5,036 nucleotides of DNA from Desulfocapsa sp. (GTDB lineage: Bacteria > Desulfobacterota > Desulfobulbia > Desulfobulbales > Desulfocapsaceae), in contig DAOVZA010000198.1 of NCBI GenBank assembly GCA_030635405.1, positions 1-5,036 of the forward strand, written 5' to 3'. Position 1 is the first letter of the stretch. The number at the start of each line of letters is the position of its first letter. The notes beneath the pieces are model-generated. The model was given only the letters and a program-made list of their open reading frames with translations. It searched no databases and was not told where the DNA came from. The position numbers and the translations under genes were made by a program. Positions 1 to 5,036 of this stretch are shown here, one piece after another.

Positions 1-98
1 CCAATATTCCCAAGTTCTACCAAATCCATCTTATTCTCGAGCTTATGCCCAAGAATCTTTCGGCCACCTAATATTTGCTCTACTTGTGCTAATTGCAT
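1..98 (-). CDS. Xre/MbcA/ParS-type antitoxin, N-terminal fragment (cut by the window edge)
   Basis: The minus strand from 98 reads MQLAQVEQILGGRKILGHKL followed by ENKMDLVELGNIG and runs off the left edge after 32 full codons. The pattern LGGRK-LG, then a DL-EL segment, then a glycine-containing turn, resembles the N-terminal segment of antitoxins that carry an Xre/MbcA/ParS toxin-binding (DUF2384) domain and pair with RES-domain toxins. Family antitoxins are roughly 120-160 aa, so the helix-turn-helix and toxin-binding parts would lie outside. I chose ATG at 96-98 because GGGAGG (103-108) sits 4 nt upstream. An in-frame ATG at 108-110 lacks a Shine-Dalgarno and would add only four residues. 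A strong promoter with a symmetric repeat lies immediately upstream, as expected for an autorepressing antitoxin gene. The family call is from memory of conserved residues in a short fragment. It could be another small regulator. Confidence 0.68.
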   Translation of the reverse strand, partial: MQLAQVEQILGGRKILGHKLENKMDLVELGNI

Positions 99-126
99 AC
101 AACCTCCCATAGACATTTGTCACAAT

Positions 127-155
127 AATATAGCCAGTTGTCTTTTTGGTGTCAA
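127..155 (-). promoter_or_regulatory. Sigma70 promoter of the antitoxin gene
   Basis: On the minus strand TTGACA (150-155) is a perfect -35 box. It is followed after exactly 17 bp by TATATT (127-132), a 5/6 match to the -10 consensus. Transcription would start near base 120, giving a leader of about 20 nt before the ATG at 98 that contains GGGAGG. The near-consensus strength fits a toxin-antitoxin promoter that is normally repressed by its own products. Confidence 0.75.
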
Positions 156-175
156 GTTTTTGAGTTCTCAACTGG
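134..175. promoter_or_regulatory. Candidate antitoxin operator: inverted repeat flanking the -35 box
   Basis: CCAGTTG (134-140) and CAACTGG (169-175) are perfect 7-bp inverted copies. They are 35 bp apart centre to centre and bracket the -35 hexamer and most of the spacer. Inside and overlapping the outer arm is a second symmetric element, TTGAG-TT-CTCAA (160-171), and just downstream of the -10 is TTGT-C-ACAA (117-125). The first two span or abut the -35 box and the third lies at the expected start site, which is where a repressor would act. That they are bound by the antitoxin is inference. Confidence 0.42.
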
Positions 176-208
176 AATCTTCCTTAAAAAACCAATGATT
201 TGAATTAA

Positions 209-261
209 CTGCGATGAACTATAAACAACCCTATATCTTATTAAAAAAAGCCTCATCGCAG
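209..261. repeat. 9-bp inverted repeat across the amidohydrolase stop codon
   Basis: CTGCGATGA (209-217) and TCATCGCAG (253-261) are perfect inverted copies separated by 35 bp of AT-rich sequence that contains the amidohydrolase stop codon (231-233). In the minus-strand transcript this could form a stem, and a run of six T (185-190) follows about 18 nt beyond it. The wide loop and the gap before the T run make it a poor classical intrinsic terminator, though it may still limit read-through into the antitoxin promoter. One arm lies in coding sequence, so chance is possible. Confidence 0.35.
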
Positions 262-1457
262 GGTTTTCCATTCAGATAGATCGCCTCAAGGTAAGAAAGC
301 TTTCTTGGGAGCATGGAAGGAGTTGCCCGGGCAACAATAAAGTGAGCCGGTTTTCCCTTTGTGATGCTTCCAAGTGTATCAATCCCAAGCAGTTTTGCGC
401 CACGGGATGAAGCGCACTGTATTGCTTCAACAAGAGAATATCCTGCCTTCATAAAAAGTCTTAATTCTTCAACCACAGACTCTCCATGGATAACACCGGG
501 GCAGCCGGCATCTGTTCCGAGAGTAACCTGCACGCCATACTGCCGTGCTTTGCTCATCTGTTCAAGCTGATGATCCAGATTCTTTTCAATCACATTCCTT
601 TTGCAACGGCCATCGTTCAGCAAATCCCAATTATCAAGCATGGCCTTCATGGTCACAGCAGTAGGCACCCAGGCAATCTGTTTTTCGGCCATTCGTTTAA
701 GATTTTCATCACCCATAAAAAAGCCATGTTCAATGGAGTCACACCCTGCATCGAGTGCCATACGAACCGGAACAGAGCCATTGGCATGAACCATTACTTT
801 TTTCTTTTTTTCTTTTGCAAGGGCCACTATCTGCGACAGATCCCTTGCAGAAAACTGCGGTTCAGTTTCCTTTGCAAACTCACTGAGACTGTTTAATCCG
901 GAATGGATTATTTTTATATGATCAATGGAATCTATCTCTTTATTATTCACCGCAGATTGCAGAGTATCTGCTTTATATGGATGCCTGCCGATGAAAGCAC
1001 CATAACGTCCTCTCTGGTACCATGCATGACCAGGACTCTTTACAATCACTGGGTCTCTTTTATCAAGATCCGCGTTCTTTCTTATATATCGCAGTACATG
1101 CCCATCCCGATCGCCACCATCCCGCACAGCCAAGACACCATAAGAAAAAAGATAATGTAAATGATCGGCAATACGAGAACTGCGAGCGTCATAGCCATCA
1201 GCGAACTGTTGTTTTCGACTTGCCTGATCTGTAGAGCCGGAACTTGCAAGATGAACATGGCAATCAACAAGGGGAGGTAAAATAGTGCAACGTGTCAAAT
1301 CTGTAGTCAATTCAGGATCAGGATGATCATCGCTGCTAAAATGCTCAATCTCTGCAATGATGCCATTCGTTACAGTCAGCAGCACCTTTTTCCGTACCTG
1401 TGCACCACTTCCGTCAATCATCCAGCCAACCCTGATATAATGTGTGTCGCTATTCAT
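231..1457 (-). CDS. Metal-dependent amidohydrolase (imidazolonepropionase/prolidase-like)
   Basis: A probably cytoplasmic hydrolase of the amidohydrolase superfamily, 408 aa from the chosen start. The N-terminal part (about 1-60) is the small beta domain typical of these enzymes, with IDGSG near residue 14. The TIM barrel follows with the ligands visible: HVH (H67, H69) after LPPLVDC, HIKIIHSG with K182 as likely carboxylated lysine, MVHANG (H224), SIEHGF (H244) and LGTDAG (D316). The C-terminal KGKPAHFIVA motif closes the beta domain. This set matches binuclear members such as the prolidase-like dipeptidases; the substrate cannot be read from sequence. ATG at 1455-1457 begins MNSDTHYIRVG and has a weak GAG 5 nt upstream. 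In-frame starts at 1469 and 1514 exist, but the best promoter would initiate near 1506, downstream of the 1514 codon. No metabolic partner gene is visible; it faces away from sbcB. Confidence 0.88.
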   Translation of the reverse strand: MNSDTHYIRVGWMIDGSGAQVRKKVLLTVTNGIIAEIEHFSSDDHPDPELTTDLTRCTILPPLVDCHVHLASSGSTDQASRKQQFADGYDARSSRIADHLHYLFSYGVLAVRDGGDRDGHVLRYIRKNADLDKRDPVIVKSPGHAWYQRGRYGAFIGRHPYKADTLQSAVNNKEIDSIDHIKIIHSGLNSLSEFAKETEPQFSARDLSQIVALAKEKKKKVMVHANGSVPVRMALDAGCDSIEHGFFMGDENLKRMAEKQIAWVPTAVTMKAMLDNWDLLNDGRCKRNVIEKNLDHQLEQMSKARQYGVQVTLGTDAGCPGVIHGESVVEELRLFMKAGYSLVEAIQCASSRGAKLLGIDTLGSITKGKPAHFIVARATPSMLPRKLSYLEAIYLNGKPCDEAFFNKI

Positions 1458-1502
1458 AGATTCTCGCATTGTCGATTTACAAAAAGAAGAAGCACTACCA
1501 AA

Positions 1503-1523
1503 ACAATGCCACATTGTAACAAT
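1503..1523. promoter_or_regulatory. Triple ACAAT/ATTGT half-site, candidate operator
   Basis: Three half-sites alternate in orientation within 21 bp: ACAATG (1503-1508), CATTGT (1512-1517) and ACAAT (1519-1523). The first pair is a 6-bp perfect inverted repeat with a 3-bp centre. The second pair is ATTGT-A-ACAAT. They cover the extended -10 and the predicted start of the amidohydrolase promoter, a position where a dimeric repressor would block transcription. No regulator gene next to it is visible, so the binding protein is unknown. Confidence 0.38.
1513..1521 (-). promoter_or_regulatory. Extended -10 promoter of the amidohydrolase gene
   Basis: The minus strand reads TGTTACAAT, a perfect TGn extension followed by TACAAT (5/6 to consensus). 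The region 17 bp upstream (TAAAAA) is only a 3/6 match to the -35 box, which is tolerable for extended -10 promoters. Transcription would begin near 1506, leaving a leader of about 50 nt before the ATG at 1457. This argues against translation starting at 1514. Confidence 0.45.
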
Positions 1524-1573
1524 AAGTCAATGGAGTTTTTAAAATCCTCCTTGCATACACTTCATCCAAATGC

Positions 1574-1602
1574 TTGACTGCAAATTATGACCATGATACT
1601 AA
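1574..1602 (+). promoter_or_regulatory. Probable sbcB promoter
   Basis: TTGACT (1574-1579), a 5/6 match to the -35 box, is followed after 17 bp by TACTAA (1597-1602), a weak 3/6 -10 match. Transcription would start near 1609, about 43 nt ahead of the sbcB ATG. It is the best-placed -35-like hexamer in the divergent region. The weak -10 would suit a low-level housekeeping repair gene. Confidence 0.35.
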
Positions 1603-1651
1603 ACACATTACTCGCTTCCAAAACCAAACAAACACAGCCTGAGCTAAATCC

Positions 1652-3088
1652 ATGACAACAACACTCTATTGGCATGATTATGAAACCTGGGGAGCTGATC
1701 CCAGAAGAGATCGTCCCGCACAGTTTGCCGGAATCCGAACCGATACCCAATTAAATATTATCGGTAAACCCCTTGTTCACTACTGCAAGCCGGCACTTGA
1801 TATGCTGCCCCAGCCCGAGGCATGCATGATCACAGGAATCACCCCTCAGACAGCCACCAAAGAGGGCATTTGTGAAGCAGAGTTTATGGCTGAAATCCAT
1901 GAACAATTTATACAGCCCGGTACCTGCGGAGTGGGTTATAACAGTCTCCGGTTTGATGACGAATTCACACGGTACGGCTTTTACAGAAATTTCTTTGATC
2001 CCTATGCCAGAGAATGGCGCAATGGAAACTCACGCTGGGATATCATTGACATGCTTCGCCTTACTCATGCCCTGCGCCCTGAAGGTATTGAGTGGCCGAC
2101 CAAAGACGATGGCGTCACCAGTTTTCGTCTTGAAGATTTAACCCGAGCAAACAATATAAGCCATGAAGGCGCTCACGATGCACTATCTGATGTGTACGCC
2201 ACCATAGATCTGGCACGACTTGTACGAGATCGTCATCCCAAACTCTACGATTATCTTTTTGATATGCGGGATAAGCGCAAAGTTGGAAATAATCTCAATT
2301 TACAGGAACAGTTGATTGTCCTGCATGTATCCTCCATGTATCCGGCAAAACAAGGCTGTATCACTCCTGTAATTCCACTGGCCCCTCATCCAACGAATAA
2401 AAATGGAATCATTGTCTATGATCTTCGACACGACCCGGAACCCTTGCTCACACTTTCGGTGGAGGAAATTCAGAAACGCCTCTTTACTGCCATTAAAGAT
2501 CTTCCTGAAGGTGTGGAACGTATCCCATTAAAAACTATCCATATCAATAAATGTCCAGTGGTCGTTCCAATTAGCACTCTCACTCCAGAGGCGGCAGAAC
2601 GCTGGCAGGTAGATCTAAAGACAGCAGAAAAACATGCTCTACAGCTTAGAAACACAGCAGATCTATCCAGAAAATTGCAGGAGGTTCACGGAGATCAGCA
2701 ATTTCCTGTCATCACTGATCCTGATCAAAATTTATATGGAGGTGGTTTCTTCTCGGACAGAGACAGATCAATGATGGATGACATTCATGACATGTCAGTA
2801 AAAGATCTGGCGAAAACCCGGATGGTTTTTGAAGACCCACGCCTTTTGGAGATGTTATTTCGCTACCGTGCCAGAAATTGGCCGCATTCATTGTCGAAGG
2901 AAGAAGGGATACGCTGGAATGCATTTCGAAAGGATCGTATCACTAATGCAGATGCCGATTGTGGTATAACTCTTTCTGATTACCGTAAACAGTTAGCAAC
3001 AATGGTGATGCAGCCTGATGTATATGATAGGGAACGGAAAATTCTTTCTGCACTGGCCGACTGGCCGACAGTTTTGGGAATTTCTTAA
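1652..3088 (+). CDS. sbcB: Exodeoxyribonuclease I
   Basis: Degrades single-stranded DNA 3' to 5' in mismatch repair and recombination, in the cytoplasm, recruited by the SSB C-terminal tail in E. coli. The 478-aa product is collinear with E. coli ExoI (475 aa), which I recognise throughout: HDYETWG, DRPAQFAGIRTD, YCKPA, NSRWDIIDM, ALRPEGIEWP, DDGVTSFRLEDLT, AHDALSDVYATIDLARLV, HINKCPVV, GGFFSDRDRSMM and FRYRARNWP. The DEDDh catalytic set is complete: D9 and E11 in HDYE, D102 in RFDDE, H175 and D180 in AHDALSD. Layout is exonuclease domain (about 1-195), SH3-like domain (about 196-350) and helical domain (to the end). The start is fixed because an in-frame TGA lies at 1640-1642; the Shine-Dalgarno is weak (GAG at 1641-1643). 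The gene stands alone, divergent from the amidohydrolase and convergent with the solute-binding gene, so it is probably monocistronic. Confidence 0.97.
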   Translation: MTTTLYWHDYETWGADPRRDRPAQFAGIRTDTQLNIIGKPLVHYCKPALDMLPQPEACMITGITPQTATKEGICEAEFMAEIHEQFIQPGTCGVGYNSLRFDDEFTRYGFYRNFFDPYAREWRNGNSRWDIIDMLRLTHALRPEGIEWPTKDDGVTSFRLEDLTRANNISHEGAHDALSDVYATIDLARLVRDRHPKLYDYLFDMRDKRKVGNNLNLQEQLIVLHVSSMYPAKQGCITPVIPLAPHPTNKNGIIVYDLRHDPEPLLTLSVEEIQKRLFTAIKDLPEGVERIPLKTIHINKCPVVVPISTLTPEAAERWQVDLKTAEKHALQLRNTADLSRKLQEVHGDQQFPVITDPDQNLYGGGFFSDRDRSMMDDIHDMSVKDLAKTRMVFEDPRLLEMLFRYRARNWPHSLSKEEGIRWNAFRKDRITNADADCGITLSDYRKQLATMVMQPDVYDRERKILSALADWPTVLGIS

Positions 3089-3300
3089 AACATTTTTCTA
3101 TTGCCATGATGCAGAAAAAACACATTTTTGAAAAAGAGACTCAAAGCAGGGCAAAGATCAATGGAATGACAATAACAGTTCCAAAACATTTAACGACACG
3201 AACCCTATTCTTAATTCTGTATCCCTTAACAATATCCAGAACACATTTTTTCACATAGACATCACATGTTTAGGCGTTATTCAAACATTAAAAGCTTCGA
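3089..3300. other. Convergent intergenic stretch, no gene seen
   Basis: This is the left part of the space between the sbcB stop and the convergent solute-binding gene; the right part is covered by the small ORF and hairpin entries. I see no ORF with a credible start, no RNA gene and no GC-rich hairpin followed by a T run. The only hint of a terminator for sbcB is an AT-only repeat, TTTTTCT (3093-3099) with AGAAAAA (3113-3119), then five T at 3125-3129, which is too weak to call. Confidence 0.5.
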
Positions 3301-3450
3301 TCAGGTATTATTACTACCGACAAAGTGCACCCACCCGCCAATTAGCTGACTCCCAACTCTGAGGGTGGCTACATTTTGATTTAACACCGAAGAAACGTAC
3401 ATACGTACGTTCTTGTAATCGGCTTTGAATAGATTGTCAGCCATTTTCAT
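3301..3450 (-). CDS. Possible 49-aa small protein or remnant, function unknown
   Basis: An ATG at 3448-3450, two bases after the TAG stop of the solute-binding gene, opens a 49-aa frame ending at TGA 3301-3303. It begins MKMADNLFKADYKNVRMYVS and its second half has LRVGSQLIGGWVHFVG. A second ATG lies at 3442-3444. There is no recognisable Shine-Dalgarno, so translation would depend on coupling to the gene upstream. I do not recognise a family, and no signal peptide, membrane helix or metal motif is evident. The first half is coded by a palindromic GTAC-rich hairpin, which is unusual for protein-coding DNA. It may equally be a chance frame or a decayed mobile-element end: the plus strand has GGGTGGCTACATTTTGATT, which vaguely recalls IS21-family flanks, a recollection I cannot verify. 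Confidence 0.28.
   Translation of the reverse strand: MKMADNLFKADYKNVRMYVSSVLNQNVATLRVGSQLIGGWVHFVGSNNT
3387..3422. repeat. GTAC-rich palindromic hairpin
   Basis: AACGTAC (3394-3400) and GTACGTT (3405-3411) pair perfectly around an ATAC loop. The stem can extend through AGA/TCT with one bulged A, and CCGA (3387-3390) pairs with TCGG (3419-3422) at the base. It lies just downstream of the solute-binding gene in the convergent region, where a bidirectional RNA hairpin could end or stabilise transcripts. No T tract follows on either strand, so it is not a standard intrinsic terminator. Confidence 0.5.
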
Positions 3451-3452
3451 GT

Positions 3453-4199
3453 CTATTTATTTTGGTTGAGGATTGACTTATAAATTGGCTTGTTTTTAAC
3501 AATCTGTAGAGCTTTATTAAATTGTTTTAGTAACTTCTCTGCATCTGGATATTTCTTGGAAATAATAAGATGAAGCCCCTCTGAGCTTAATGGTTTGGGA
3601 AGTGTGGCAAATTTTTCGATTTCTTCAGGGTATTGTTTTCGTATAAGATGCCATCCTACTTGCCCGTTCATTGGCATAAAATCTATTCTCTTATTGTAGA
3701 GGACTTTCAACATCTTTTCTTCTGTTGAAATATATGAGACTGTTAAATTTTCCTTTTTAAATATTTCTTCATAAAAATAGCCCATAACTCCTCCCAAATG
3801 GTATTTTTGCAAATCTTCAAGATGCTCATAAACGATGCCTTGAGGAAATTTATCAATACGATAAAAGAGCAAATTTTGGGAAGGAACGACTGACTCTGAA
3901 AAGAAAACATCTTTTCTTCTCTCTTCTGTAATGCTATATGGAAAGGCACCAAAATTATCACCATTTTTTACATTCAGAAAACATCGCCGCCAAGGATAGA
4001 AACGATATTGTGGATCGACACCCATTTCGTCAAATACTGCTGAAATTATTTCTGTAAATATTCCATAATTTGTCATTTCCTTCGATGTGTATGGTTGCCA
4101 TTCACCGGTGGCTAGGGTTAATTGCAGGTTTTTGCTATGACCTTGCAATGGCGATAGGCAAATACTTGCCAATATGCAGAGAGTGATCAGATTTTTCAT
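3453..4199 (-). CDS. Periplasmic solute-binding protein, family 3 (amino-acid-type)
   Basis: A 248-aa secreted protein of the SBP_bac_3 type, which binds small solutes, often amino acids, for ABC uptake or sensing. Residues 1-22 form a signal peptide (MKN, hydrophobic LITLCILASICLS, then a polar exit near QGHS). The ASIC stretch is a poor lipobox, so signal peptidase I cleavage is more likely. The mature part shows GEWQPYTS (32-39), GIFTEIISAVFDEMG (46-60), YPWRRCF (68-74), FPYSITEERRKDVFFSE (86-102) with the usual ligand-contacting arginine at 94 or 95, HLEDL...GGVMGYFY (127-143), IDFMP (172-176) and GLHLIISKKYPDAEKL. ATG at 4197-4199 is chosen because AAGGAG lies 8 nt upstream; a TTG six codons earlier would consume that site. 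No permease or ATPase gene adjoins it. Counted over 3481-3780 its GC is 31%, well below sbcB. The ligand is unknown. Confidence 0.88.
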   Translation of the reverse strand: MKNLITLCILASICLSPLQGHSKNLQLTLATGEWQPYTSKEMTNYGIFTEIISAVFDEMGVDPQYRFYPWRRCFLNVKNGDNFGAFPYSITEERRKDVFFSESVVPSQNLLFYRIDKFPQGIVYEHLEDLQKYHLGGVMGYFYEEIFKKENLTVSYISTEEKMLKVLYNKRIDFMPMNGQVGWHLIRKQYPEEIEKFATLPKPLSSEGLHLIISKKYPDAEKLLKQFNKALQIVKNKPIYKSILNQNK

Positions 4200-4207
4200 T
4201 GTTAAAA

Positions 4208-4213
4208 CTCCTT
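4208..4213 (-). promoter_or_regulatory. Ribosome binding site fixing the solute-binding protein start
   Basis: The minus strand has AAGGAG, 8 nt ahead of the ATG at 4197-4199. This is the strongest Shine-Dalgarno with ideal spacing in the right half of the window. It lies inside the alternative TTG-initiated extension (TTG at 4215-4217), which rules that start out. Confidence 0.85.
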
Positions 4214-4244
4214 TCAATTAAACTCTACTGGGGAAGGCTACAGC

Positions 4245-4273
4245 ATAATATGTGTCGCACTGTTGATAATAAA
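4245..4273 (-). promoter_or_regulatory. Weak candidate promoter of the solute-binding gene
   Basis: The minus strand has TATTAT (4245-4250), a 5/6 match to the -10 box. A poor -35 (TTTATT, 4268-4273) lies 17 bp upstream. The start would fall near 4238, with a leader of about 40 nt. The 115-bp gap after the cyclase stop leaves room for an independent promoter, but read-through from the cyclase is equally possible because no terminator is visible between them. Confidence 0.28.
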
Positions 4274-4314
4274 TCCACTAGCAAGGTTAAGTATTTATGA
4301 AAAGCTCCACAGTA

Positions 4315-5036
4315 TCACAAACTTCCAATAAGTGTATAAACAGTCTGCAGCCCTTTCCCTTTCATTTCAACAGTGTTTCCGTTGCTAAAGCGAAAGCTAT
4401 CTTTTAACCGTTCATAGGTTGCACTCGATACATTTACTCGCATGGGCTGAGCTGATTTTTCCACTCGGGATGAAATATTCACAGTATCACCGAAGATATC
4501 ATACAGATACTTGTCCGTTCCCACCACGCCACCGACCAGTGGACCGCTATTGATTCCAACACGAATTCTCCAGGAAACTTCAGCTATCTGATTTCTTCTG
4601 CCAAGAAACTCAACCATTTCCAAAGCTGCCCTTGCCACATTTGCAGCATGATCTGGATCAGGATCAGGAATACCACAAACAAAAAGATAGGCATCCCCCA
4701 TGGTTTTCATACGTTCACAGTTGTGTTTAAGAGATATCCGGTCAAAGGCAGTAAACATTTCATTGAGTTCGTAGATTATTACTTCCGGGGAAAGAATCGA
4801 TGAAGTAGCAGTGAAATCTACAATATCTGCAAAACAGACCGTTGTTTCCGTAAAAAGCTTTGCCTTGCAGGTGCCCGTTGCCATAAGTTCCTGGGCAATG
4901 GGTTTTGGCAGGACATGGCACAGCAGGCCCTCGGTTTTTTGTTTTTCCTCACGTAACTGCTGATTCTTTTCTTCCAGTTGATACTGTAGTTGACGAAGAT
5001 GAATATGAGTTCCGACTCTTGCTAACACTTCTGAAG
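4315..5036 (-). CDS. Class III adenylate cyclase, C-terminal part (probable response-regulator fusion, cut by the window edge)
   Basis: Makes cAMP from ATP. Counting from the Val codon at 5026-5028, residues 1-16 (VLARVGTHIHLRQLQ) resemble the last helix of a receiver domain. Residues 17-36 are a charged coiled coil, then GLLCHVLPKPIAQELM is the usual cyclase lead-in. The catalytic domain shows FADIVDFT with metal ligand D68, ERMKTMGDAY with adenine-selecting K108 and metal ligand D112, YDIFGDTVN with purine-contacting D177, and transition-state residues N184 and R188 in TVNISSR. All are intact, and the K/D pair favours ATP over GTP. The frame stays open to the right edge (Ser and Glu codons precede the Val), so the GTG there is not the start and the receiver domain lies outside. 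As a soluble REC-cyclase it would be phosphorylation-controlled. It precedes the solute-binding gene on the same strand. Confidence 0.93.
   Translation of the reverse strand, partial: SEVLARVGTHIHLRQLQYQLEEKNQQLREEKQKTEGLLCHVLPKPIAQELMATGTCKAKLFTETTVCFADIVDFTATSSILSPEVIIYELNEMFTAFDRISLKHNCERMKTMGDAYLFVCGIPDPDPDHAANVARAALEMVEFLGRRNQIAEVSWRIRVGINSGPLVGGVVGTDKYLYDIFGDTVNISSRVEKSAQPMRVNVSSATYERLKDSFRFSNGNTVEMKGKGLQTVYTLIGSL

Noticed and set aside
1458..1514. Longer amidohydrolase start at ATG 1512-1514
   Set aside because: It overlaps the extended -10 itself, has no Shine-Dalgarno within 15 nt, and adds 19 residues unlike the family N-terminus.
231..1514. Plus-strand open frames across the amidohydrolase gene
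   Set aside because: They are antisense to a gene with a complete conserved active site and show no family motif or ribosome site.
3093..3129. Intrinsic terminator of sbcB
   Set aside because: The stem is AT-only (TTTTTCT/AGAAAAA) with a 13-nt loop and the T run is five bases downstream; too weak to call.
3360..3385. IS21-family end suggested by GGGTGGCTACATTTTGATT
   Set aside because: The resemblance is from memory only; no transposase fragment, paired terminal repeat or target duplication is visible.
4259..4314. ACTGT/ACAGT inverted pair after the cyclase stop as terminator
   Set aside because: Only 5 bp arms with a 46-bp interval and no T run.
5026..5028. GTG as true start of the cyclase
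   Set aside because: The frame is open through to the edge (Glu and Ser codons precede), and the residues around it resemble the end of a receiver domain, so the gene continues outside.

Overview
This 5 kb window looks like ordinary bacterial chromosome with some accessory character. It holds three complete protein genes, two genes cut by the window edges, and one doubtful small ORF. The REC-linked class III cyclase, the antitoxin of the Xre/MbcA/ParS type, the stand-alone family-3 solute-binding protein and a well-conserved exonuclease I together suggest a Gram-negative proteobacterium in the broad sense. A Desulfobacterota (Desulfobulbales-like) or gammaproteobacterial host fits best. This is inferred from remembered family distributions, not from a marker gene.

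Layout from left to right. Bases 1-98 (minus) are the first 32 codons of a probable Xre/MbcA/ParS-type antitoxin. It has a textbook sigma70 promoter (TTGACA, 17 bp, TATATT) and an inverted repeat flanking the -35 box, as expected of an autoregulated toxin-antitoxin operon. Bases 231-1457 (minus) encode a metal-dependent amidohydrolase with all expected metal ligands. Between it and the next gene is a divergent control region of about 190 bp, with an extended -10 promoter overlapped by three alternating ACAAT/ATTGT half-sites. Bases 1652-3088 (plus) encode exodeoxyribonuclease I (SbcB) with an intact DEDDh active site. Bases 3089-3452 are a convergent intergenic stretch with a GTAC-rich hairpin and a possible 49-aa minus-strand ORF. 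Bases 3453-4199 (minus) encode a secreted, AT-rich family-3 solute-binding protein with no transporter genes in view. Bases 4315-5036 (minus, 5' end outside) are the C-terminal part of a class III adenylate cyclase. The few residues ahead of its coiled coil look like the end of a response-regulator receiver domain.

The genes do not form one pathway. The clearest possible link is between the cyclase and the solute-binding protein: they are co-oriented and 115 bp apart, and the protein could supply a periplasmic signal to a two-component/cAMP circuit whose kinase lies outside the window. The antitoxin promises a toxin gene just beyond the left edge. I found no convincing new defence system, CRISPR array, tRNA, rRNA or intact insertion sequence. 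The most useful leads are the two promoter-embedded symmetric repeats and the small ORF/hairpin zone at 3301-3450.
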